Both the position numbers and the translations under genes were made by a program. The notes under the pieces were generated by a model. It was not told where the DNA came from and did not search any database. It saw nothing but the letters and a program-made list of their open reading frames with translations. Positions 23,464 to 31,435 of a DNA stretch of 64,000 nt are shown piece by piece; within the stretch, counting starts at the first letter, position 1, and every line of letters begins with the position of its first letter. This stretch comes from CAYGVX01 sp964544285. GTDB taxonomy: Archaea; Thermoproteota; Bathyarchaeia; Bathyarchaeales; SOJC01. The stretch lies in contig CAZJAQ010000001.1 of the NCBI GenBank assembly GCA_964544285.1, positions 1 through 64,000 of the forward strand, read 5' to 3'.

Positions 23464-24904
23464 TCTGCTCCATCCGCTTCCTGACCAACTCGTTCACCAG
23501 CTTGACGAAAGCGTCCACGTCCTTAGTTGGAACTTGAGCCCCTGCAGCAATGTCGTGCCCGCCGCCCTTGCCCTCGAACTTCTCTGCGGCTACACGCATT
23601 ATCTCGCCCAAGTCCAACCCCTTGCTCGTAAGCATGTCTAAGGTTCTAGCCGAAACTTTCACCGCATCCTCTTCAGCAACAGTAGCGTATGCGATTATTG
23701 GCTTCTCAGGCTTCGGCAGACTCGTCGAGAGGATGGAGGAAAGGGTGCCGATCACCTTCTCGTTTATGAAATCTCCGCCACGAACCACGTAGATGCTCTC
23801 CAATTCATCGACGCGACCGGGCTCCTCCATCAGCCAACTCAGATACTTCGTAATGGTTCGCCTGTACTCTTCTAACACCGCCTCAGCCTGCTCCAAAGAA
23901 GCGCCTCGGTCCCCCATGCATATGGCAACGCCCAAGCCTGCTTTCTCCATTCGACCAGTGCCGTTCAACAAGACCGAGAACTCTCGCGCATCTCTGAGCG
24001 GAGTCCACGGCTCCTCATGCACAAGAGTGTACACTGACCCCACCAAATTCAGCACATCGCTCGGGTAACCCTTAGAAATCAGATGGTCTGAAAGCGCCGA
24101 GCACAGCTGCCGTTTTTCTTCTTCAGAAAGGTCCCTTAACGCTCGCCACTTGTCCCCGTCTTTCGGCTTTATGCCGAGGCTGACGAGAAACGCTAGGCTT
24201 TTGTCCTCTTCACCGCTGATGCCCGGGAGGAAGGGGCTCGTTGTGTAGGATAAGGCCTTGTGTATGGGGCGGGTTTCTCTGCCGAAAAACATGAGGTCCT
24301 TCTCAACCTTCAAAAACCCAGTAGCCACAGCGTCAGCCACTATCTTCTCGTTCAGTCCTCCCAAAGCCCTCTGCTCATACTTGTCCTGCAAGTCACCCAA
24401 CGCGCCCACCACCGCCGTTGCAGCCAAATCCCTGTTCCCATCATCCAACGCACGCGCCACAAAATAGGCTACCCCTGCACCGCTAACGTCCTTAGAACCG
24501 TCAACCCCGTGTAGATGAGGGTTAACTTGAAAGATGTTAGGAGCAGCATCGCCTATGGGTTGATGATGGTCTAAGATGACTATCTGATGACCCGAAAGAT
24601 GTTCATTTAAAACGTTTAAGTAGCCGCTGCCCAAGTCCGTCAAGAAGGTAAGCGTAGGCTTGTCAGAGATTATGTCTGCGACGATTTTTTCGTCCACCCA
24701 CTGCTGAATCCTCACACGAAAATTGGCTCCAAGCCTCCACAATGCCTTCCCCACAACGCCGGCAGCTGCCAATCCGTCGGCGTCTAGGTGAGAAACCACA
24801 TGAATGAAGCCTTCCTTCTCAACGCATTCAGAAATGAGCCTTGCCGCTTCAGAAGCATCTGTTGTGAAGGCTTTTAGGACGTTTTCTTCTATCGCCATGT
24901 TCAC
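23447..24904 (-). CDS. recJ: DHH/DHHA1 phosphoesterase (archaeal RecJ-like)
   Basis: A 485-residue protein with the DHH phosphoesterase motifs SHLDADGLAAAG (about 38-49) and ILDHHQP (about 111-117), both metal ligands, and a C-terminal DHHA1 domain with GGGHDIAAGA (near 453). Archaeal RecJ-like proteins work as single-strand nucleases linked to replication (GAN, with GINS) or RNA turnover. It lies 7 bp after rps15 and overlaps pcc1. Which of the archaeal RecJ subtypes this is cannot be decided here. Confidence 0.85.
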   Translation of the reverse strand: MNMAIEENVLKAFTTDASEAARLISECVEKEGFIHVVSHLDADGLAAAGVVGKALWRLGANFRVRIQQWVDEKIVADIISDKPTLTFLTDLGSGYLNVLNEHLSGHQIVILDHHQPIGDAAPNIFQVNPHLHGVDGSKDVSGAGVAYFVARALDDGNRDLAATAVVGALGDLQDKYEQRALGGLNEKIVADAVATGFLKVEKDLMFFGRETRPIHKALSYTTSPFLPGISGEEDKSLAFLVSLGIKPKDGDKWRALRDLSEEEKRQLCSALSDHLISKGYPSDVLNLVGSVYTLVHEEPWTPLRDAREFSVLLNGTGRMEKAGLGVAICMGDRGASLEQAEAVLEEYRRTITKYLSWLMEEPGRVDELESIYVVRGGDFINEKVIGTLSSILSTSLPKPEKPIIAYATVAEEDAVKVSARTLDMLTSKGLDLGEIMRVAAEKFEGKGGGHDIAAGAQVPTKDVDAFVKLVNELVRKRMEQIAAGS

Positions 24905-24911
24905 CCCAAGA

Positions 24912-25352
24912 CTAGATGACGGAAGCAGCCTTGGGCTCGTATTTCCAGTCAGACGGCAACACGCCCTTGCGCTTATAATACTTGGACAGCTTGTGTATCT
25001 TAGCCTCCAGAACCTGCAACGACCGTTTGTTAACCAAGTCCATCTTGTTTTTCTCGAGATGCGTAGAAAGCCCTGAAGCCTTCTTCAACAGCATTTCTAG
25101 GTCCTCTGGAACAGACGGCGCCATATCAGCTTCTGCCAAGATGCGAGTGATGCTTTTCCCCGTTATGGGTTTTGTCAAGGGGATGCCGTGTTGGTCTCGC
25201 AGTATAGCGCCTATCCTGCTGGCTGAATTACCCTCTCTCGCCAACTTGATGACCAGCGCTTCCACTTCTTCGGGCTCGTACTTACACCATGAAGGTGGCC
25301 GCTTGCTCACTGGCCGTATCTGGTGGGATTGTCCTTTTTCTTGCTTGGGCAA
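24912..25352 (-). CDS. rps15: Small-subunit ribosomal protein S15 (uS15)
   Basis: The 146-residue archaeal uS15 carries the archaeal/eukaryotic N-terminal extension (KYEPEEVEALVIKLAREGNSAS...) before the rRNA-binding helices, ending in SKYYKRKGVLPSDWKYEP. Linkage of S15 with the RecJ-like gene and KEOPS genes is common in archaea. It lies between the dITPase gene and recJ. Confidence 0.95.
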   Translation of the reverse strand: MPKQEKGQSHQIRPVSKRPPSWCKYEPEEVEALVIKLAREGNSASRIGAILRDQHGIPLTKPITGKSITRILAEADMAPSVPEDLEMLLKKASGLSTHLEKNKMDLVNKRSLQVLEAKIHKLSKYYKRKGVLPSDWKYEPKAASVI

Positions 25353-25407
25353 CAGTTTTGTCCTCCGAAGGCTCTTTTAACGACGTATTGCGGATATTTA
25401 AAACTTC

Positions 25408-26007
25408 TCAAGCCCTAAAACGCGCCTTGTACCAGTGGGCGAACTTGCGGAAGGCTTGGGCTCGGTGTGAGAACTGGTTTTTTTCGTCGACGCTCATTTC
25501 AGCAAAAGTCTTCAAAGAGTCGATGGGCTTGAAGACGGGGTCGAAGCCAAACCCCTGACCGCCACGCTTTTCCTTAACGATCTCTCCCTTAACCTCGCCG
25601 GTGAAGCATAAGGGTTCATCCATCGCGGGCTCTAGATAAGCAACGGCTGATCTGAAACATGCCGTTCTGTTGGAAACATTCTCCATTAACTTCAAGACGC
25701 CTTCATTGGCGATTGTTCGATAAACGTAAGAAGAATATGATCCTGGAAAACCCTTCAACGCCTCAATTAACAGTCCAGCATCTTCTACGACGATAGGCAG
25801 GTCGCATTTTTTAACCGCGTCTACGGCGCTCGCCCTTGCAACACATTCTATGTCATCGTCTTGGATTTCAACCACATCTACGTTTTTCAGCATCGCAGTC
25901 GCTATCTTGTATTGGCTTAAGATTCGGCGGGCTTCGAAGAATTTGTGAACATTGCCTGTTACGAGGATAGCAACTCTGCCTTTTAGAACTTCGCTCATAA
26001 AAGTCAC
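25408..26007 (-). CDS. XTP/dITP diphosphatase (RdgB/HAM1 family)
   Basis: A 199-residue house-cleaning enzyme that hydrolyses non-canonical purine triphosphates. The N-terminal VTGNVHKFFEA, the VEDAGLLIEALKGFPGSYSSYV segment and the C-terminal FSHRAQAFRKF with the conserved SHR are present, as is GFGFDPVF. The GTG at 26007 overlaps the upstream stop (GTGA); an ATG at 25998 is also possible. It belongs to the KEOPS operon. Confidence 0.92.
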   Translation of the reverse strand: MTFMSEVLKGRVAILVTGNVHKFFEARRILSQYKIATAMLKNVDVVEIQDDDIECVARASAVDAVKKCDLPIVVEDAGLLIEALKGFPGSYSSYVYRTIANEGVLKLMENVSNRTACFRSAVAYLEPAMDEPLCFTGEVKGEIVKEKRGGQGFGFDPVFKPIDSLKTFAEMSVDEKNQFSHRAQAFRKFAHWYKARFRA

Positions 26008-26399
26008 GGAGCCTTAGTGCCTTTCATGCGTACCTCGAAGTATTTTCCCCAGTCGATCTGAACGATTTCTAACAAGTTTCCGTCTGGGTCGAGGAAGCTT
26101 GCTTCTCTTCCACCCCAAGGCTCGTCGTGGGGTTCTTCGACGAAGTTCACACCCTTCAGTTTTAGTGCTTTATACGTTGCGTCTACGTCGTCAACGAAGA
26201 ACTCAACGGAAAAAGCATCCTTTTCATACCTCTTTTCCTTCCTGCACGGTCGAAGTCCGATTTCCACTCCGCCACATTGGAAACCTGCGTACGAAGAATA
26301 TTCATACTTCTTGCTGAACCCGAGAGTTTTTTCGTAGAAGGCAACAGCTTTCTTGAGATCGGATACGGGTAGGGTTATGCCCCAAACGTTTTTTATCAT
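26004..26399 (-). CDS. VOC (glyoxalase/dioxygenase) family protein
   Basis: A 131-residue protein with paired beta-alpha-beta-beta-beta modules of the vicinal oxygen chelate fold: WGITLPVSDLKKAVAFYEKTLGF opens the first module and FLDPDGNLLEIVQ closes the second, the latter with the usual metal-ligand glutamate. It overlaps bud32 and the dITPase gene by 4 bp each, so it is co-translated with the KEOPS genes. The substrate is unknown; the position inside an informational operon is unusual. Confidence 0.78.
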   Translation of the reverse strand: MIKNVWGITLPVSDLKKAVAFYEKTLGFSKKYEYSSYAGFQCGGVEIGLRPCRKEKRYEKDAFSVEFFVDDVDATYKALKLKGVNFVEEPHDEPWGGREASFLDPDGNLLEIVQIDWGKYFEVRMKGTKAP

Positions 26400-27055
26400 T
26401 CTTCCACTTTCCTCCTTTCAGAAATGTATCTTCCTCGCCTTTCAATCTCGTTTATTTTCCCTAATACTTTTTTCGTCACTTCATCTCCCACAATTTTAGT
26501 GTAGCCTTCCAAGACAGCGTTGAAACATTCGTCAGCATGGTGAAAGTGGACGCTTTGGAACGCGCGTTTCATGAGGTGAAGATCGACGCCCTTCAGTTCT
26601 AATTCAACAGATTTTTCTCCAAGCCCGAAATCGACAAAAACCACTCTTCCATTTGGAGTCAATATCATGTTTGAAGTTGTTAGGTCGCCGTGAATAATGT
26701 CGTTGGAGTGAAGACGTCCTATAAGTTCGCCGATGCGTGTGCTTAGGCTTCGGCGTTCTTCAGAGGATAGACTTTTCAAAATTTGCTTCACCTGCTTACC
26801 TTCAACGAATTCCATTATTATGTTCGAATCAGCCAAATCCACCAAAAAAATCGTGGGCGTCGGGACTCCGGCTTCTTTTGCGTAGTGAAGAAGTTGAGAT
26901 TCGTGGATCGTTCGGTAAGTGCGGATTTTTTCGTCTATTTCGGGGAGCCTGTATTTTTTGGGGAGCCGTCGCTTCATAATTACTTTCCGATCTTGCCAGT
27001 CTTCGAGGAAGAGGCTGGCTTCTGCTCCCTTCTTGATCAGCATGCTATCCTTCAA
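26396..27055 (-). CDS. bud32: KEOPS complex kinase/ATPase Bud32
   Basis: Bud32 is the small protein-kinase-like ATPase of KEOPS. The 219-residue protein has the reduced kinase fold: the ATP-site start KKGAEASLF, the catalytic loop HGDLTTSNMIL (about 121-131) and the DFG-type DFGLGEKS. The start overlaps kae1 by 11 bp; in some archaea the two are fused, here they are separate but coupled. Confidence 0.94.
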   Translation of the reverse strand: MKDSMLIKKGAEASLFLEDWQDRKVIMKRRLPKKYRLPEIDEKIRTYRTIHESQLLHYAKEAGVPTPTIFLVDLADSNIIMEFVEGKQVKQILKSLSSEERRSLSTRIGELIGRLHSNDIIHGDLTTSNMILTPNGRVVFVDFGLGEKSVELELKGVDLHLMKRAFQSVHFHHADECFNAVLEGYTKIVGDEVTKKVLGKINEIERRGRYISERRKVEE

Positions 27056-28070
27056 CCCATGGGGCGTTTAGGTCTTCTAGTCTCCACTTCAATCGTACAA
27101 AACTTTTTTCTATGGGCGTGGTGACTCCGCTTTTGTATGCCAGAATGCCCGTCCAAGCAATCATAGCGCCGTTGTCTAAGGCATACTGTTTCGGAACGGC
27201 GCAGAAACGGCTGTCGTGTTCTTCGGCGATGGAGTTTAGCATGGCTTGCAGTCGCTTGTTTGCCGCTACACCTCCAGTTAGAAGAACCTCGCTTTTTTCC
27301 GTGTGTGCCAGGGCACGTTCGGTGACTTCTGTGAGCATGGAGAAAGCAACTTCTTGCAGGCTGTAACACAAGTCTTCAAGCCTGTGCTTTCCACTCTTGA
27401 GAAGCTTAACAACTGCTGTGAGAAGACCGCTGAAAGACAAGTCCATGCCTTTAACACTGTAGGGCAAGTCAATCAACGTTTTTCCTTCTTCTGCAAGCTT
27501 CTCCACGATAGCGCCGAAGGGCATTCCTTCACGTTGGCGAAAGCCCGCTTCCCTGGCAAAGACGTCCAAGCAATTGCCAACCGCTATGTCTAAAGTCTCG
27601 CCAAAGACGCGGTAGCGTCCAGCGTCAAACGCTGAAACTATGGTGTTGCCCCCAGAAACGTACAACGTAACTGGGTCTCGAGCACCCGTTGCGAGTTTGC
27701 CGATTTCTATGTGGGCAACGCAGTGATTAACCCCCACTAGGGGAATGGTGAGGTAGGATGCCAGGGCTCGAGCGGCAGTTGCACCCGTACGAAGACAAGG
27801 TCCCAAGCCTGGTCCCTGCGAAAAAGCAACGATGGTAACGTCCACGGGTTTTATGCCCGACTTCTGAAAAGCCTTGGAAATAACCTCCCCAGCCACTTCA
27901 GCGTGATGCCTCGCAGCCTCTCGTGGATGGATGCCACCTGTTTCGGGCATAAAAGCGTCGATGACGTTGGCTAGAACCTGCCCTTCAAAGTCTAGTATTC
28001 CGACACTGAAGTCGTCCGCTGTTGCTTCTATGCCGAGACAGATTTTCTGCGTTGAATTATGCCTCTGCAA
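27045..28070 (-). CDS. kae1: KEOPS complex threonylcarbamoyltransferase Kae1
   Basis: Kae1 (TsaD family) transfers threonylcarbamoyl to A37 of ANN-decoding tRNAs. The 341-residue ASKHA-fold protein has the metal-binding HPREAARHHAE segment (about 48-58), the glycine-rich YVSGGNT, LLTGGVAANKRL and the late DNGAMIAWTG motif with the conserved aspartate. It heads the leftward operon kae1-bud32-VOC-dITPase-rps15-recJ-pcc1. The Cgi121 subunit is not in this window. Confidence 0.95.
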   Translation of the reverse strand: MQRHNSTQKICLGIEATADDFSVGILDFEGQVLANVIDAFMPETGGIHPREAARHHAEVAGEVISKAFQKSGIKPVDVTIVAFSQGPGLGPCLRTGATAARALASYLTIPLVGVNHCVAHIEIGKLATGARDPVTLYVSGGNTIVSAFDAGRYRVFGETLDIAVGNCLDVFAREAGFRQREGMPFGAIVEKLAEEGKTLIDLPYSVKGMDLSFSGLLTAVVKLLKSGKHRLEDLCYSLQEVAFSMLTEVTERALAHTEKSEVLLTGGVAANKRLQAMLNSIAEEHDSRFCAVPKQYALDNGAMIAWTGILAYKSGVTTPIEKSFVRLKWRLEDLNAPWVEG

Positions 28071-28159
28071 CCGTTCTTACATCCGTATAGGCAATGCGCA
28101 ATCGATAAATTAAACACTTTCCAGTCTACTTTAACGCAGCCAGATTTTGTTCTTACATA

Positions 28160-28208
28160 CATATTTTTATCCTTAGACCACCATATCTATAATGAAGGTT
28201 TGAGGAAG
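28160..28208 (+). promoter_or_regulatory. Promoter and ribosome-binding site of the TFE-beta/RlmE operon
   Basis: A TATA box CATATTTTTAT lies at 28160-28170, predicting a start near 28195. TGAGGAAG at 28201-28208 is the ribosome-binding site, 7 nt before the ATG at 28216. The gap is shared with the divergent kae1 operon. Confidence 0.5.
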
Positions 28209-28215
28209 TCAAATA

Positions 28216-28593
28216 ATGCCTAAGCGCAGCGATCTAGAGCACAAAGCTCTGCGGTACATCGCCAACACCACCGACGGGGGGGTGCTTCAATCAGACTTGT
28301 GGCGTCAGTTCGACGCCAGCAGCAGGGAGGGCTCTCGGGTAGCTATTAAACTGGAGAACAAGGGTCTCATAAGACGTGAACGTGAACTTTTCGAGGGACG
28401 TTGGACTTACAGGTTGTATCCAAAGAGGAAGCCCGCTTCGATAAATTCGATAATAGATTGTCCATGCCTAACTTGCCTCGAAAGCATGCGATGCGGCGCC
28501 TACGGTGCCGTCTCACCGAACGATTGCGAGAAACTCACTGAGTGGCTCGGCAACCTAATCCGAAGAGACGCTGGCGTGCAGGGTGACAGTTGA
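28216..28593 (+). CDS. TFE-beta-like transcription factor (winged helix plus FeS-type cysteine domain)
   Basis: A 125-residue protein with an N-terminal winged helix (about 5-70, LQSDLWRQFDASSREGSRVAIKLENKGLI) and a C-terminal cysteine cluster C82, C84, C87, C93, C104 in the order CPCLTC-CG-VSPNDC, followed by LTEWLGNLI. This layout matches archaeal TFE-beta, the homologue of RPC39, whose cysteines hold a [4Fe-4S] cluster and which helps open promoters with TFE-alpha. It overlaps the RlmE gene by 4 bp. Another FeS winged-helix regulator remains possible. Confidence 0.65.
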   Translation: MPKRSDLEHKALRYIANTTDGGVLQSDLWRQFDASSREGSRVAIKLENKGLIRRERELFEGRWTYRLYPKRKPASINSIIDCPCLTCLESMRCGAYGAVSPNDCEKLTEWLGNLIRRDAGVQGDS

Positions 28594-29207
28594 GTTTGCC
28601 CAAAGCATGGGTAAGAGAGAGAAAACGCGACTATTATTATAGAAAAGCTAAAGAAGAAAAATATCGTTCCCGAGCGACCTACAAGCTTCTGCAAGCAGTA
28701 AAGAAATATCGCTTTTTGAAGAAAGGTGACGTTGTCGTCGACTTGGGAGCCGCTCCAGGTGGGTGGCTGCAAGTGTCTCGAGAGATTGTGGGGGAAGAAG
28801 GCTTCGTCTTGGGAGTTGACCTAAAAAAAGTCAAGCCCTTGGAAGCGGCTAACGTTCACACTATAGTCGGTGACATAACTGATTCTGAAACACAAAAGCA
28901 GATTGAGCGGATTTTACCCGCCTCAGCCGACGCTGTCATTTCTGACGTTTCGCCAAGCATTTCAGGAGTATGGGAAGTTGACCATGCTCGGCAAGTAGAC
29001 TTGGCTCGCGAGTCTTTACGGATTGCTTTGAACCTTCTTAAAGACGGCGGAAACTTCTTCGTGAAGGTGTTTCAAGGCGACATGTTCCAAGACTTCGTCG
29101 AAGAAGTTAAGCAGCATTTTGTAAGAGTCGAAATAATTAAGCCAGAAGCCAGTCGAGCCAAGAGCGCTGAAATTTTCGTTCTCGGAATAGGCTCAAAAAA
29201 AAGATAA
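28590..29207 (+). CDS. rlmE: 23S rRNA 2'-O-methyltransferase RlmE (FtsJ/RrmJ)
   Basis: A 205-residue FtsJ-type enzyme that methylates a ribose in the peptidyl transferase A-loop. The catalytic tetrad is visible: K in SRATYKLLQ, D in VISDVSPS, K in FFVKVFQG and E in KSAEIFVLG. SAM-binding motif I is VVDLGAAPGGW. The TTG at 28590 overlaps the upstream stop. No C-terminal TRAM domain is present, unlike some euryarchaeal forms. Confidence 0.92.
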   Translation: MSLPKAWVRERKRDYYYRKAKEEKYRSRATYKLLQAVKKYRFLKKGDVVVDLGAAPGGWLQVSREIVGEEGFVLGVDLKKVKPLEAANVHTIVGDITDSETQKQIERILPASADAVISDVSPSISGVWEVDHARQVDLARESLRIALNLLKDGGNFFVKVFQGDMFQDFVEEVKQHFVRVEIIKPEASRAKSAEIFVLGIGSKKR

Positions 29208-29293
29208 TGACCCCTTTAAGTTCTTTATCTGCTGTTGTTTTTTGTTAAGGGTTAAATGTGCACAGCAGTATGTAGGGTTTGGAGTGTGAGCGA

Positions 29294-29980
29294 TTGAAGG
29301 TCGTTGCAGCAGACTCTGGCGCGGCCATACTTAACGCTCGCTTTGAACCCCTGAGAATTGTTGCTGCAGCTACCGTTCTCGTGGAACCACCTTACAGAGA
29401 AGCAAGCAAGTTCTTAGCCGAGCCAATTTTCGCTCCAGTGGAGACTGGGCATGCTTTGATTATTCACGAACTCGAGCTGTGTCGAGCGTTGCTGAAGGAG
29501 GCTAAAGCCGACGTGGTTCACTTAGACATGTCCATGGGTGGGATGTTGGTAGAAGAGATTTCTCCGGTTCAGCTTACAGGAAGAGCCCGTAGTCACGTGT
29601 TGAAAATTCTGCCAAAGATAAGAAAGCTGGCAACCGACATCAAACGGGTTTACAGCATAGACGTGCTGGCAATTGGGAAAGAGAGCGTCCCCGTGAGAAT
29701 CGCAGAGTTGACCACTGGGGCATATGCGATTCTTTATGCCTGCGAGAAGGCTTTGAAAGAAGGTAAAGAGCAGATTCTGGGGTTGCCCTCCAAATGCTAC
29801 GCGAGATTCACCCAAGACCACGTTACGATGCATTCGCTCATCGCCGGTGAACATGACATCGCGGGGCACGCAGAAGACGCCAAAGGAGTCTTAGGAGCAG
29901 TTAGAATAGAAGACGTGCTGAATCCCAGTGCCAGAGGGTTCCGAGCGCTAAAGATAGCTCCAAAGGACGTGGCTAAATGA
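29294..29980 (+). CDS. Conserved archaeal protein, DUF4152-like
   Basis: A protein of about 228 residues that I recognise only as a conserved archaeal family (probably DUF4152). It opens with LKVVAADSGAAILNARFEPLRIV, reminiscent of an RNase H-like fold, and has a mid-protein HLDMSMGGM segment and a C-terminal HDIAGHAEDAKG. The TTG at 29294 has GGAG 9 nt upstream; an earlier TTG at 29279 would add five residues. It overlaps the next gene (ATGA). Function unknown. Confidence 0.55.
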   Translation: MKVVAADSGAAILNARFEPLRIVAAATVLVEPPYREASKFLAEPIFAPVETGHALIIHELELCRALLKEAKADVVHLDMSMGGMLVEEISPVQLTGRARSHVLKILPKIRKLATDIKRVYSIDVLAIGKESVPVRIAELTTGAYAILYACEKALKEGKEQILGLPSKCYARFTQDHVTMHSLIAGEHDIAGHAEDAKGVLGAVRIEDVLNPSARGFRALKIAPKDVAK

Positions 29981-30537
29981 CTGGCATCATGGAGAAACTT
30001 CAAACCATACGATTCAACATGCGTACAAGAATCCTGATTACCGCAATTTTCTTGGTTGGGGCTCTGATTGTTATGGCTGTCGGAGTATTTGCCTTCCAAA
30101 TCAGCAAGTCGGATGCGGAGAGACTCTCAGAAGAAATCCAGGGAGAACTCGACCGAGCCAACGACGTGCGCTTCATCTTCGGAAACAACCTCATCCACAC
30201 GCTTGTCATGTTTGTTCCCGTCGTTGGGCCGATTTGGGGTGGCATTGTCCTCTTCTCGACGGGGACGGTCATCACTACGATCAGTGTTGCTCAGGGTGTT
30301 CCGCCGATTGTTACTTTCCTGGTTCTTTTCTTAGTGCCTATTTTCTGGCTCGAGATTGGGGTTTACTCTGTTGCCATGGCTCAAAGCTTCGTCTGGTTCG
30401 CGCAGATACTGCGAGGTCGTGGCAAAAAAGAGGCTGCGAGGACCTGCATACTCGTCACAATCTGTGCTTCTGTTCTGTTGCTCTCAGCCGTGTTCGAATG
30501 GGCTCTAATAAACATAAGCACCTCCTCTCTCGCCTGA
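29977..30537 (+). CDS. Integral membrane protein of unknown function
   Basis: A 186-residue membrane protein with hydrophobic segments at about 18-39, 68-90, 100-125 and 155-180. A charged, extracytoplasmic-looking stretch (SKSDAERLSEEIQGELDR) lies between the first two. I do not recognise a family. The 4-bp overlap with the DUF4152-like gene suggests the two work together. Confidence 0.55.
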   Translation: MTGIMEKLQTIRFNMRTRILITAIFLVGALIVMAVGVFAFQISKSDAERLSEEIQGELDRANDVRFIFGNNLIHTLVMFVPVVGPIWGGIVLFSTGTVITTISVAQGVPPIVTFLVLFLVPIFWLEIGVYSVAMAQSFVWFAQILRGRGKKEAARTCILVTICASVLLLSAVFEWALINISTSSLA

Positions 30538-30562
30538 GTTTCTAAACTCGATAAATAATCCT

Positions 30563-31432
30563 TTATTTCGTTTTTCTAACTTTAGTGACTTCAAGGCTCA
30601 TGTCTAACGCCCTTGGGCTGTGAGTGATTCCGCCGACGCTCACGACGTCAACGCCAGACACCGCGTACTGGAGGATGTTCTTCTCGGCGATTCCGCCACT
30701 TGCCTCAACCAACACGTTCCTTCTCACCCCTTCTTTCTCTAGCCTATACATTGTTTCCTTTACTTTTGCAGGAGAGAAATTATCCAGCATAACTATGTCG
30801 GCACCAGCTTTCGCTGCTTCCAGAGCGTCTTCAACAGACGTCACTTCAACCTCTATCTTCTTGGAAAAAGAAACAGCCTCACATGCTTTCCTCACTGCCT
30901 TGGCTGTGCTGCCGACGATTTTTATGTGGTTGTCCTTAATCAAAACCAAGTCGTCAAGATGTAGCCTGTGGGTGTCGCCGCCGCCGAGGAAAACCGCCTT
31001 CTTGTCAAAATAGCCGAGTCCTGGGGCGACTTTTCTCGTGCAGGCAACACGAGTATTGTAGCCAGCGGCTCTAACTTTGCCCACTAGACGGTTTGTCATG
31101 GTTGCTATGCCACTCATTCTGGAGAGTATGTTGAGAAGAGTGCGCTCTACAGAGAGAATGGTGCGAGCGTTTCCGACAATGCGCAGTATGGGAGTTTTAG
31201 CCTTAACTCGATCACCATCAGACGATAAGGCAAACGCTCGTAGGTTGAGGCTTTCACACAAGACTAAGGCTTCTTCTATCCCAGCTACTACGCCCTCTTC
31301 TTTAACTACGACTTTTGCTTCAACAACCGTGTTCTCTGGGACTGTGAGGCTAGTGGTCACGTCGCCTTGTCCAACATCCTCCTCCAGAAACCTACGCAGT
31401 TTTTCTTCTAAGACTCGTTTGGGCAAAAACAC
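30563..31432 (-). CDS. nadC: Nicotinate-nucleotide pyrophosphorylase (quinolinate phosphoribosyltransferase)
   Basis: NadC makes nicotinate mononucleotide from quinolinate and PRPP in NAD synthesis. The 289-residue protein shows EEDVGQGDVTT at 17-27, the CTRKVAPGLGYFDKKAVFLGGGDTHRLHLDD region with the substrate-binding basic residues, and the late VEASGGI and GVDVVSVGGITHS phosphate-binding loops. NadA and NadB are not in the window. It follows a glycosyltransferase gene by 3 bp in an AMMECR1-glycosyltransferase-nadC operon. Confidence 0.92.
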   Translation of the reverse strand: MFLPKRVLEEKLRRFLEEDVGQGDVTTSLTVPENTVVEAKVVVKEEGVVAGIEEALVLCESLNLRAFALSSDGDRVKAKTPILRIVGNARTILSVERTLLNILSRMSGIATMTNRLVGKVRAAGYNTRVACTRKVAPGLGYFDKKAVFLGGGDTHRLHLDDLVLIKDNHIKIVGSTAKAVRKACEAVSFSKKIEVEVTSVEDALEAAKAGADIVMLDNFSPAKVKETMYRLEKEGVRRNVLVEASGGIAEKNILQYAVSGVDVVSVGGITHSPRALDMSLEVTKVRKTK

Positions 31433-31435
31433 ATC

